From the NCBI GenBank assembly GCA_037201625.1, contig JBBCGR010000003.1, positions 2,480,001 to 2,544,000 on the forward strand: a stretch of DNA of 64,000 bases. Reading direction: 5' to 3'. Below, one piece after another: positions 9,401 to 21,400 of this stretch (the stretch's first letter is position 1; every line of letters begins with the position of its first letter). The notes beneath the pieces are model-generated. The model did not search any database. It had not been told where the DNA came from and saw nothing but the letters and a program-made list of their open reading frames with translations. The translations under genes were made by a program, and so were the position numbers. Source of the DNA: JAMXLO01 sp037201625 (lineage in GTDB: Bacteria; Pseudomonadota; Alphaproteobacteria; Acetobacterales; Acetobacteraceae).

Positions 9401-12400
9401 CCGGCGATGCTGGTCGGCGTCGCCACGACGACGTAGCGGTCTCCGGCCGAGTTGATGGCGCTGAACGCCACGCTGGCATCGGCCGGGATGCCGGTGCCCT
9501 GGAGGGTGACCGACTGGCCGACATTGGCCGAGGCGACGCCGGTCACCGCCGGCGTGCCGGAGGTGGCGGTGCCGGAGATTGCCCGCAGGTGCGACTGCGC
9601 GGCGCCCAGCACGCCCGTGCCGCCGGCCGTGGTGACCGTGATCGCGCCGACGGTGACGCCGGCCGGCACGGTCAGCGTCAGAAGCTGCTGGCCGTCGATC
9701 GCCGGGTCATCGCCGGCCACCACACCCGCGATGGTGCGCAGCGTCAGGCCGGTGGCGGTATGGCCATCGATCTGGACGACGATTTCGGAACGTACGAGGC
9801 CTGTTGCCTCGATCTCGATGGTGTTGCCTGCGGCGATGGTGCCGCCGACGGCGCGCAGCAGCGGCACGACCTGGAGGGTGAAGGAGGTGCTGCTGCCCAG
9901 CACGTGCAGCAATCCGGTCCGTGCCAGTTCCGGCACCTGCACCACAAGCTGCGTGCCATCGGCGCTCGCCGTGCCGGTCCGCGTCACCACACCCGTGGTG
10001 CCGTTCGCATCCTGCGCCGCGAACTGCACCAGCGTCTGCGACGTGAACCCCTGCCCGGTCAGCGTGACCGTCTGGCCAACATTCGCCGACGCCTTCGACG
10101 TGTCCGTCGCCGTCCCGCTCTGCGCCGTCCCCACGATGCCGCTGAACTGCACCACAGGCTGCGTCCCGAACGCCGGACCCGACAGCGTCGCCGAACCGCC
10201 CGCCGTCGTGATCGTGATCGGACCTTCCACCGTCAGCGGCGCCGTCACCCGGTAGTCGCCGTTCTGCGCCCCCGTCACGTCGAACTGGCCCTGGTTGGTA
10301 TACAGGTCCGCCAGCGCCGTCCCGCCGATCGTGATCGTGCTCTGGCCTTCCATGAACCCGGAGCCCTGCAGGTTGAACCCGCTCTCCGTCCCAGGACGGC
10401 CGTTCACCAGACCCGTCAGCGTCGGCACGATCTGCAGCGTCTTCGTCGCGCTGCCGTTGTATGTCTGCACGTTCCCGATCGAGTAGTTGCTGAACGCGGA
10501 CCGCATCAGCAGCGTCCCGTCCGCCGTCACCTGGAACAGGTCAGGACCCGCGCTCGTGTTCGTCCCGTCCCACGAATCCAGCACATACAGGTCGAACGAC
10601 AGCGTGTAGCTCTTGCCTGCCGTCAGGCCGCTCAGGTTCAGCGTCTGCGAGTTGTTGTTGAACCGCCCGGAATACCGCGTGAGCACACCGGGCAGGCTCT
10701 CATCCGTCCCGCCCTGCACCCACTGCGCCTTCGCGCCGGCCTCGAAATTGTCGCTGAACACCGTCGTCGCACCCTGGCGCACCGACACGTTGTCGAGGCC
10801 CCACGACTCGTTGTTCACGTCCACTTCCAGGCCGCCGTCCGCGAACACCAGCGACGCCGTGCTGCCGCCCGCCGTGAACTGCATCGTCACGCCGCGGTAG
10901 ATCGCATCCGGATAGCTGTTGTAGCCGAGGTTCTGGCTGCCGACGTTCACCACCTGAACGCCGCCCGTCGTCGCCAGGTCCGGCACCTCCACCTGCAGCC
11001 GCGTCCCGTCCCCGCTGATCGACAGCGGCTGCACCGCCACCTGGCCGGCCGTCCCGGCATTGTCCAGCGTGTTGAACACCACCTGCGTCCCGGGACCGAA
11101 ATTCGTCCCGTCCAGCTCGATCACCTGGCCGGCATTCGCCGACGCCTTCGTCCCGTCCGCCGCCTTGCCGTCCGGCGCCGCCGCAACGATCTGCGTCAGC
11201 GTCGGCGCCTGCACCGCCGCGTCGTAGTTCAGCGCGATCCGGTAGATCACCCCCTGCGTCGACGACACCAGCAGCCGGCCCGACGCGTCGAACGACAGAC
11301 CCGAGATCTCTCCCTGGTCGGCACCCTGCAGCGCCACGCTGACACGGCGAACCTCGACGCCCGCCTTGGTCAGCTCGACGATGTCCGTGCTGCCGTCCGA
11401 GCCATACCAGATGTGACCGTTCACCGGGTCCAGCGCCATGCCGACCCAACTGTTCGCGTTGAACGGCAGCGCGAAGCTGTTCACCAGCGACGCCGTCGCG
11501 CCCGACGCATCCAGCTCCACGATCCGCGCCGGGCTCGTCCGCCCGTCCATCACGAACAGATGCCCCGTCGCCGCGTCATACACCCCGGCCCGCAGGTCGT
11601 AGTTCACCCCGAGCGACACCGACGCCACGATCGCACCCGTCGTCGGGTTCACCGCCGTCACCTGGTCCGGGTTCGGGTAGCCGTTGAACACCAGCAGGCT
11701 GCCCGCAGGCACCGCCGTCCCGCCCAGCGTCAGCGCCGCCGGCGCGATCTGCAGCCCGGCGTAGTTGAACGCATACGGCGTCCCAAGGCCGTTCGTCATC
11801 GCGATCGTCTGCACGATCGCTCCCGTCGCCGGATCGAGCCGGCGCAGGTTGCCCGGGTTGTTGTTGTCCGACACCCACACATGCCCGGTCGCCGGATCGA
11901 ACGCCACGTCGCCCAGCGCGCCCTGGCCCGTCTGCATCTCGTTCAGCGCGAACGCCGCCGATGTGCCGCCAGCCGTCGTCACCGTCACGCTGCCGAACCC
12001 GTGCACCGGCTCGGCCATGTTCACGTAGTTGTTGTCGTAGTTGTACGACAGCACGTCCGCACCACTGTCCACCGCCGTGTCGTTCAGCGACCCGCCGGCG
12101 AACTGGTACTTCGAGCCGCCCTCCACCAGCCCGCTGCCCCACAGTTGCAGCGCGCCCGTGCTGTAGACGTTGTAGCTCGTCACCACCGGAACGATCTGCA
12201 CGAGCTGCGGTGCCGCCGAGCCCAGCACACGCAGCGTCGCAACCCCGTTCAGATACAGCGGCAGCACCAGCGTCGCCGACGTCCCGTCGCCCGACGCCGC
12301 CGTCGGATGCAGCAGCCGGAACTGCGCCGTACCCGCACTGTCCGTGTAGTTCACAATCACGCCCGTCGCCGTCGACAGGCCAGTCCCAACCAGCGTCACC

Positions 12401-15400
12401 GCCTGACCAGGATTGCCCGACGCCGCTCCCGCATTCGTCGCAACACCCGTCAGGGCGGAACCGATGACGGAGGTGAGATTGGTGACAAAGGCCGCGCTGG
12501 TGCCGCCGGCGGTCTTCGCGGTGACCGGTCCGTAGGTCGCGGAGCTCAGCGGGACCGACAGGTTGACGACGTTGTTGGCGACGAAGGTCGGGGCGCCGAC
12601 GCCCACGTCAGGACCCTGGCCGGTGCTGCCGTCCGACACCGTCGTTCCGCCGAACCGGTACTCGCTGTTGTTGCCCTCGGCGAAGCCATAGCCGGTCAGC
12701 GTCACCGTTGCGCTCGAGCCGTCCGCGGCCACGCCGGTGACCGTGACGCCCGTCACGATGGGCACGATCTGCAGCACCGCCTCGGTGGCATCCGCGTCGC
12801 CCACCACGCGCACATGTCCCGTGACGGCGCCCAGCGGCACCACGACGGTGGCCGACTTGCCATCGGCACTCACGATGGTCGGGCTGACCACCACCTGGCC
12901 AAGCTCGCCGCTGCTGCCGATGGTCTCGAACACGACATCCGTGGTGGCGTCGAAGCCGGTTCCCTGGATGGTGATCGCCTGCCCGGGATTGGCCGAGGCC
13001 TCGGCCGTTGCGGCCACGCCCTGGCCGGCGGCGGAGGTGATGCCGGTGAACGTGAGGCCATAGAGCGCGCTGCTGCCGCCGACGGTGCTGACCCAGATCG
13101 GCCCGGTCGCGACGCCGTTCGGAGTGGTCAGCGAGATCGACCCGTTCTGCACGGTCTTGCCGCCGGTGAAGTCGTAATAGACATCGAGGCCGTCGCCGCG
13201 CGCCACGTCGGGCAGCGTCTTGCTGCCGAAATGCACCGTGCTGGCGCCTTCCGCGAAGCCCGTGCCGCGCAGCGCCATGGATCCGCCGTTGAAGCCGGAA
13301 TTCACGGTGCCGTCGACATGCGTGAGCGTCGGCACGATCTGCAGCAGCACGCCGGTGGTCTCGCGCGCCAGGCGCACCTCGCCTGTCGTCGCGTCGACCG
13401 GCACGACGACCGTCAGGCTCTTGCCGTCGGCGGCGATGCCGGCGGGGGCCACCGTCGTCGTGTAGAGGTTGCCGTCGGTGTCCAGGGCGGTGAACACCAC
13501 CTGGTCATCGGCGTCGAAGCCACTGCCCTTCAGCGTGATCGTCTGGCCGATATTGGCCGATGCGACGCCCGACTGCGCCGCCGTGCCCGAGGCGGCCGCG
13601 CCGGCAATGGCGCTGACCCGGGCAGTGCCCGCCGACATCCGCTCCAGATGGAGCTGATAGGTGCCGCCGTTGCTGGCGTCGTTGCCGCTGCCCGCCACCG
13701 TCGGGTTGTAGGCGTTGTTGTAGTAGCCGCTGACGCCGACGTAGTACGTGCCGGCCAACGGCGCGGTGAGCACCAGCGACGTGGTACCGGGCGTGACATA
13801 GGCGTCGGACACCTGCTTGCCGGTGGTGTCGAACAGCCGGAGATGGCGGTAGCCGTCCGTGGTCAGGTCGGTGGTCAGCCGGTCGCCCGTCGCCAGGGTC
13901 ACCCGATAGAGGTCGACATCCAGGCCGGCAGCCGCGCCGTCGCCGATCTGCGCGCTGATCGTGGTCTGGCTTTCCGCCGCCAGCGCAACGACCTGGCCGA
14001 GGGCCAGGGTGTCGCCGACATCCGCCGCGGGCGTGAGGGTCGACGCCCCCACGGTCGCGCCAAGGCGCAGCGTGTTGGTGCCGCCGGCCGTGGTGATGAC
14101 GATCTGGCCCGCGCCGATCGCCGGCGGGACGGTCAGGGTCAGAAGCTGCTGGCCGTTGATCGCGTTGCTCGGGTTGGACCGGTTGTTGTCGAACACGTTC
14201 TGCAGATTGAACGTGCCGACGCCGCGGCCATCGATCTGGACGACGATTTCGGAACGTACGAGGCCTGTTGCCTCGATCTCGATGGTGTTGCCTGCGGCGA
14301 TGGTGCCGCCGACGGCGCGCAGCAGCGGCACGACCTGGAGGGTGAAGGAGGTGCTGCTGCCCAGCACGTGCAGCAATCCGGTCCGTGCCAGTTCCGGCAC
14401 CTGCACCACAAGCTGCGTGCCATCGGCGCTCGCCGTCCCGGTCCGCGTCACCACACCCGTGGTGCCGTTCGCATCCTGCGCCGCGAACTGCACCAGCGTC
14501 TGCGACGTGAACCCCTGCCCGGTCAGCGTGACCGTCTGGCCAACATTCGCCGACGCCTTCGACGTGTCCGTCGCCGTCCCGCTCTGCGCCGTCCCCACGA
14601 TGCCGCTGAACTGCACCACAGGCTGCGTCCCGAACGCCGGACCCGACAGCGTCGCCGAACCGCCCGCCGTCGTGATCGTGATCGGACCTTCCACCGTCAG
14701 CGGCGCCGTCACGCGGTAGTCGCCGTTCTGCGCCCCCGTCACGTCGAACTGGCCCTGGTTGGTATACAGGTCCGCCAGCGCCGTCCCGCCGATCGTGATC
14801 GTGCTCTGGCCTTCCATGAAGCCCGAGCCCTGCAGGTTGAACCCGCTCTCCGTCCCAGGACGGCCGTTCACCAGACCCGTCAGCGTCGGCACGATCTGCA
14901 GCGTCTTCGTCGCGCTGCCGTTGTACGTCTGCACGTTCCCGATCGAGTAGTTGCTGAACGCGGACCGCATCAGCAGCGTCCCGTCCGCCGTCACCTGGAA
15001 CAGGTCAGGACCCGCGCTCGTGTTCGTCCCGTCCCACGAATCCAGCACATACAGGTCGAACGACAGCGTGTAGCTCTTGCCTGCCGTCAGGCCGCTCAGG
15101 TTCAGCGTCTGCGAGTTGTTGTTGAACCGCCCGGAATACCGCGTGAGCACACCGGGCAGGCTCTCATCCGTCCCGCCCTGCACCCACTGCGCCTTCGCGC
15201 CAGCCTCGAAATTGTCGCTGAACACCGTCGTCGCACCCTGGCGCACCGACACGTTGTCGAGGCCCCACGACTCGTTGTTCACGTCCACTTCCAGACCGCC
15301 GTCCGCAAACACCAGCGACGCCGTGCTGCCGCCCGCCGTGAACTGCATCGTCACGCCGCGGTAGATCGCATCCGGATAGCTGTTGTAGCCGAAGTTCTGG

Positions 15401-18400
15401 CTGCCGACGTTCACCACCTGAACGCCGCCCGTCGTCGCCAGGTCCGGCACCTCCACCTGCAGCCGCGTCCCGTCCCCGCTGATCGACAGCGGCTGCACCG
15501 CCACCTGGCCGGCCGTCCCGGCATTGTCCAGCGTGTTGAACACCACCTGCGTCCCGGGACCGAAATTCGTCCCGTCCAGCTCGATCACCTGGCCGACATT
15601 CGCCGACGCCTTCGTCCCGTCCGCCGCCTTCCCGTCCGGCGCCGCCGCAACGATCTGCGTCAGCGTCGGCGCCTGCACCGCCGCGTCGTAGTTCAGCGCG
15701 ATCCGGTAGATCACACCCTGCGTCGACGACACCAGCAGCCGGCCCGACGCGTCGAACGACAGACCCGAGATCTCTCCCTGGTCCGCGCCCTGCAGCGCCA
15801 CGCTGACACGGCGAACCTCGACCCCCGCCTTGGTCAGCTCGACGATGTCCGTGCTGCCGTCCGAGCCATACCAGATGTGACCGTTGACCGGGTCCAGCGC
15901 CATGCCGACCCAACTGTTCGCGTTGAACGGCAGCGCGAAGCTGTTCACCAGCGACGCCGTCGCGCCCGACGCATCCAGCTCCACGATCCGCGCCGGGCTC
16001 GTCCGCCCGTCCATCACGAACAGATGCCCCGTCGCCGCGTCATACACCCCGGCCCGCAGGTCGTAGTTCACCCCGAGCGACGCCGACGCCACGATCGCAC
16101 CCGTCGTCGGGTTCACCGCCGTCACCTGGTCCGGGTTCGGGTAGCCGTTGAACACCAGCAGGCTGCCCGCAGGCACCGCCGTCCCGCCCAGCGTCAGCGC
16201 CGCCGGCGCGATCTGCAGCCCGGCGTAGTTGAACGCATACGGCGTCCCAAGGCCGTTCGTCATCGCGATCGTCTGCACGATCGCTCCCGTCGCCGGATCG
16301 AGCCGGCGCAGGTTGCCCGGGTTGTTGTTGTCCGACACCCACACATGGCCGGTCGCAGGATCGAACGCCACGTCGCCCAGCGAGCCCTGGCCCGTCTGCA
16401 TCTCGTTCAGCGCGAACGCCGCCGATGTGCCGCCAGCCGTCGTCACCGTCACGCTGCCGAACCCGTGCACCGGCTCGGCCATGTTCACGTAGTTGTTGTC
16501 GTAGTTGTACGACAGCACGTCCGCACCGCTGTCCACCGCCGTGTCGTTCAGCGACCCGCCGGCGAACTGATACTTCGAGCCGCCCTCCACCAGCCCGCTG
16601 CCCCACAGTTGCAGCGCGCCCGTGCTGTAGACGTTGTAGCTCGTCACCACCGGAACGATCTGCACGAGCTGTGGTGCCGCCGAGCCCAGCACACGCAGCG
16701 TCGCAACCCCGTTCAGATACAGCGGCAGCACCAGCGTCGCCGACGTCCCGTCGCCCGACGCCGCCGTCGGATGCAGCAGCCGGAACTGCGCCGTACCCGC
16801 ACTGTCCGTGTAGTTCACGATCACGCCCGTCGCCGTCGACAGGCCAGTCCCAACCAGCGTCACAGCCTGACCGGGATTGCCCGACGCCGCTCCCGCGTTC
16901 GTCGCAACACCCGTCAGGGCGGAACCGATGACGCCAGACAGCGTCACGCCAAATGGCGAACTCGTGCCGCCCGCCGCCGTGCGCGCGGTGATCGCGCCGT
17001 AGGTCGTGTCGTCGAGCGGCACCGTCAGGTTGACCGTGTCGTTCGCCACGGAACTGCCGAACACATCCGGCCCGGTGCTGTTGCCGAGATCCGGCACCAC
17101 CGTCGTTCCGAAATGGTACTCGCCCGCGCCCTCGGCAAAGCCGTAGCCGCGCAACTGCACGGTGGCGCTCGTGCCATCCGCCGCCACGCCGGTGACCGTC
17201 ATGCCGGTCACGATGGGCACGATCTGGAGCGGGAACGTTCCGTCCGGGAAGTCCGTCCGCGTGGCACCGACCAGGCCATACACCACGTTGGTCTCGGACG
17301 AGACCGCGTCGTACGGCACCTGGAAGAACGCCGTGCCGGTCTCCGGATCGATGCGCGAGACGCCGACGTCGCGCGTCGACCGCGTGCCATTCGAGTCGAT
17401 GACCGCGAACGTCATGTGCGCCGTTGCAGGATCGAACGGCACGGTGACGCCGATCACCTGCCCGGGATTCGCGGACGGCGCCTGATTGACCTCGGGCACG
17501 CCGGCCGCCGCCTTGATGTTGCTGGCCGGGCGGATGCTGAAGTCGCGGACGATGGGCGCCGCGAGGTGGTTGCCGGCCGGATCGGCGATGACCGACGGGT
17601 TGATCACCAGATGGTAGTTGCCCGGCAGCAGGAAGCCGTCAGGCACCACCGACAGGATCTGCCCGCTGGCGCGCGTATCGATCTTGTAGGCCACGGCAAT
17701 ATCGTCCGCGGTCCCGGCCGTGCCGTCCGCGCCGACATTCACCAGCGTGATGCCGGACGCATTCAGCAGCGACGCATCCAGCCGCTCGCTGAACGCCACC
17801 TCGACGGAATGGACGAAGAAGCGGCTGTCCCCCTGGGCGATGCTGACGCTGGAGACGGTGGGCGGGAAGGTATCGGGGCTGACGTTGAACGTCAGCACGT
17901 TGGACAGCGTCGCATTGCCGCCGGTATCGGTGGCGCGGATCTGCACCGTCATCGTGCTGCCGCCGGCGGCGAGCGTCGGCACCTGCACGCTGAAGTCGAA
18001 CGGGAACGCAGGATCGTCGGCAACCACCTGGCCGTTGACCAGGATCTCGACGTTGCGGATCTGCACGTCGTCCGACACCGTCGGCACAACGCGGATCGTG
18101 CTGCCCTCGATCACCTGGACGCCGGCAGTGCCGGGATCGAGGTCAGTGCCAGGCGCCGGAGCGACCGAGGCGGTCGGCGGCACGCCGTTGGCATCGAACT
18201 GCGCGAAGTTGACGATCTGCAGCCCAGCCGTGCCATCGGCCACGAACGCCAGGCCGTTGGCCAGCACCACGTCGCGCGGGTCACCCGGCAGCGTGTAGCG
18301 GCTGATGAAGCGCCCGGTATCGGTCGGATCGCTCACGTCGCTCACGTCCAGCGACTGGAAGCCGCCGAACACGAAGTTGTTGCTGCCGACCGAGATGCCG

Positions 18401-21400
18401 AGACCCGAGCCGTTCAGCACCATCGTCAGGCCGGCGATGCTGTTGAGGTCGACGTCCGACAGCAGCGTCAGGTTGTCGAGGTTGGCGACGTTGACCGTCT
18501 CATAGCCGGCCAGCCCGGCGCCGGTGCCGGCACCCGCATAGGCGACGTTGCCGGCTACGTAGATACGGCCGCTGCCGGTGCTGAGCGTGATCGAATCGCG
18601 CGCCGTCAGCGTGTCGCCGATCAGCGAGACCGCACGCAGCGTGTGGCCGCTGTCCATGGTGAACAGTGCGCCATTGGCCAGCACGACATCGGTGAGCGTG
18701 CCGCCGCCCACCGTGCTGAAGTCGAGCGAGGAGCGGATGTCGCCTGTCAGCAGGTCTACCACGGCCAGCGTCGCGCCGGCCGCCACATAGGCGATCCCGT
18801 CATTGACCACGACGGCGCTGACCGGATCGGCGAACAGCACCGTGCGCAGCAGCGTCGGCGCCCCAGGTACCGATACATCCACGATGGCCAGCCCGGCCGT
18901 GCCGCTCGCTAGCGCAACGAGGCCGCGTGCCTCGTCCACCGCCAGGTCGGTGCTGGCGCCCGGCAAGTCCAGTTCCGACAGCAGCGACGGCGAGGTGAAC
19001 TGCGAGACGTCGATCACCGCGAGCCCGAACGTGCCGGTCGCGACATAGGCCGTCAGCTTCGTCGGATCGGCCGACGATCCAGTGACCACCACAGATTCGG
19101 CCGAACCCTGTACCGAGACCGCGCCGACCACGCCGGTGGTCAGGCTCTTGCCGCCCAGCGGATCCTGGTTCTGCTTCACCTCCGAGAAGTCGCTGATGCC
19201 GTCGCCGTCGCTGTCGGCCTTGCTCGAGTTGGTGCCGATGATGAACTCGGCCAGATCTTCCAGCCCGTCGCCGTCGGTATCGCCGGTGAAGCGATTGCCC
19301 AGCACGATGTCCGGCATGTCGAAATCCGCGCCGGAGGCCGGCGTCACGAAATCGCTGATGCCGACCGTGTTGGTGTCGACGTGGTAGACATACTGACGGT
19401 ACGCGGTATTCGGCGACAGCAGCACGCCATCCGGGCACAGCGAGCCGCCCGCCTCGAGATCGACCGAGTCGCGCATGACGAAGCCGGTCGAGAGATTCTC
19501 GATCGCCAGGAAGAAGCGGCCGCTCGGCTCGCTCGGGAAGCCCGGCGGCGTGACGTAGTCGCTGACCTTGACGAACTCGAGGCCGTTGAGCACCGCCCGC
19601 CCGCCATTGCCGAGCAGCCGCAGGTCGAGATGACCGTCGGACACTTCGACACGGTGGTAGATCTGGACGTGCTGGCCTTCGTCGGTGGTGACCGCACCAC
19701 GCTGCACGCCTTCGATCTCGTAGCCCATGTTGCTGTGCGCGGCGCCGTCGTCGCCCAGCGTGATGAACAGGTCGTAGGTGCCGTTGGCGACGTCGACGCG
19801 GAACGTCGCATCGCTCGCCTGGACGAAGTCGGCCATCATCGGCTGCAGCGTATCGGCCGGCGCGGCCGGACTTGCCGACACGTCGCCCGTCACGCTCCAG
19901 CCATAGCCGATCGCCGCCGAATACGCGGAGGAAGGCGCGACGGCGGTGAAGCCGGTCGCGACCGCCGATCCACCGGGACCGAAATCGAACGCATGGGTTT
20001 GCGGACCCACCTCGGGCGTGGCCGCGATCTCCAGCGTGGCGCCGGCGCCGCCGGTGCCGTCCAGCAATTCACCGTCGGAACTGCCGGCCGGCAGGTTCGT
20101 GCCGGGATGGAACACGAAGCTCGGGCCCGGCTTGATGTAGCCCTGCGCGGTCGCGAGATTGACCCCGTAGCCCATGTCGCGCATCGCGCCGATCGTGACG
20201 GCACTGATCCGGTACGGACCGGTCGCGTCCAGCAGCGGCGTCATCAGTTCGTTGCCGAACACGGATTCGCGCCAATGCGTCGGCGCGGCACCGCTACGGT
20301 CGTCGACCGGCACCTGGGTCGCGCTGGTGCCGAAGATCGAGTCGTAGGCGGCGACCGCGTTCTTGCCGATGAAGCCCGGGTTGCTGGGTGTCGCGGGGTT
20401 GAGCAGGCCCAGCGAGCTCCACAGGAATCCAAAGCCCATCGCGTGCGCGATCTCGTGGTCGAACACCGCGCGCAGGGTATCGAAATCCATCCCGGCGATG
20501 TCGGTGGCGTCCAGCGTGATCTGGGCGAGCGACGGCAGCCCGTTGGCGCCGGCGCGCACCTGCAGAAGCTGCGTGCTGGCGAGCGCCCCGCCGGCACCAT
20601 CGAGGGCACCCACGACGATGTTGATGCGCAGGTCGTCGACGAGCCCGACCGCGGTGAGATCGGCCGGCAGGTCGACGACGACGATCTGCTCCCAGTCCCA
20701 GGCGGCCACGTCGAGCGCAAAGGACTGCAATGCGGTCAGCCCGGTGGCAGGCTTGGCCAGATCGATGTCGTACCGGCCGTTGAACACCGGTGGCAGTCCG
20801 ACCGGGCCTTGCGGCGGCGGGGGCTGCGGCGGCGGCGGGTTGATGATGATGATCGGCGGCGGCACCACGACCGGCGGCGGTGGCGGCGGCACGATGATGA
20901 TCGGCGGCGGTGGCGGGGGTGGCGGCGGCGGGCCAGGCGGCGGGCCGGGCGGCGGCGGTGGCGTCGGGCCACGCGGCTTGTCGCTGCCGCCGCGCGGGCC
21001 GGGCGGGGCCAGGCCATGCCAGCCGGGTGCCAGCACGCCGATATCCGGATCGGAGACCGCGGTCTTGCCGTCGGCCGAGACGGTCGCGGTGCCGTTGAGC
21101 ACCAGGCGGCCCGTCGTGTGGTCGAACGACATCACCTCCAGCTTGCTGCCGGGCGGTGCGTTGAACACGTTCGGGAAGGTGATGCGCACCGGCTGCGTGA
21201 AGGTCGCAACGCCAGGCGCCTGGATCGTGATGTCGTAGGTGTGCTGCATCACACCCGGCGGCAGCATGTCCTTCACCAGCTCGGGCGGCACCGTGCTGAT
21301 GCCGATCTGCACGTCGGTCAGCACCTGCCCGTCCTCGCCAACGGCGGAGTTGGGCTGCACCGTCAATGTCAGTTGGGCGCGGTCCTCGGGCGACAGGTCG

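Noticed and set aside
9600..17000. The near-identical DNA repeats considered as insertion sequences or transposons
   Set aside because: They are in frame with the giant gene, encode its ordinary domains, and have no transposase or terminal inverted repeats.
8785..18912. A continuous plus-strand open frame of more than 3300 codons opposite the giant gene
   Set aside because: It is rich in Arg/His/Asp/Gln with no domains and mirrors the codon pattern and repeats of the minus-strand gene; it is a GC-bias antisense shadow.
20811..20975. GGC-rich repeats considered as a CRISPR or tandem regulatory array
   Set aside because: There are no spacers or fixed period; the DNA simply encodes a proline-rich linker.
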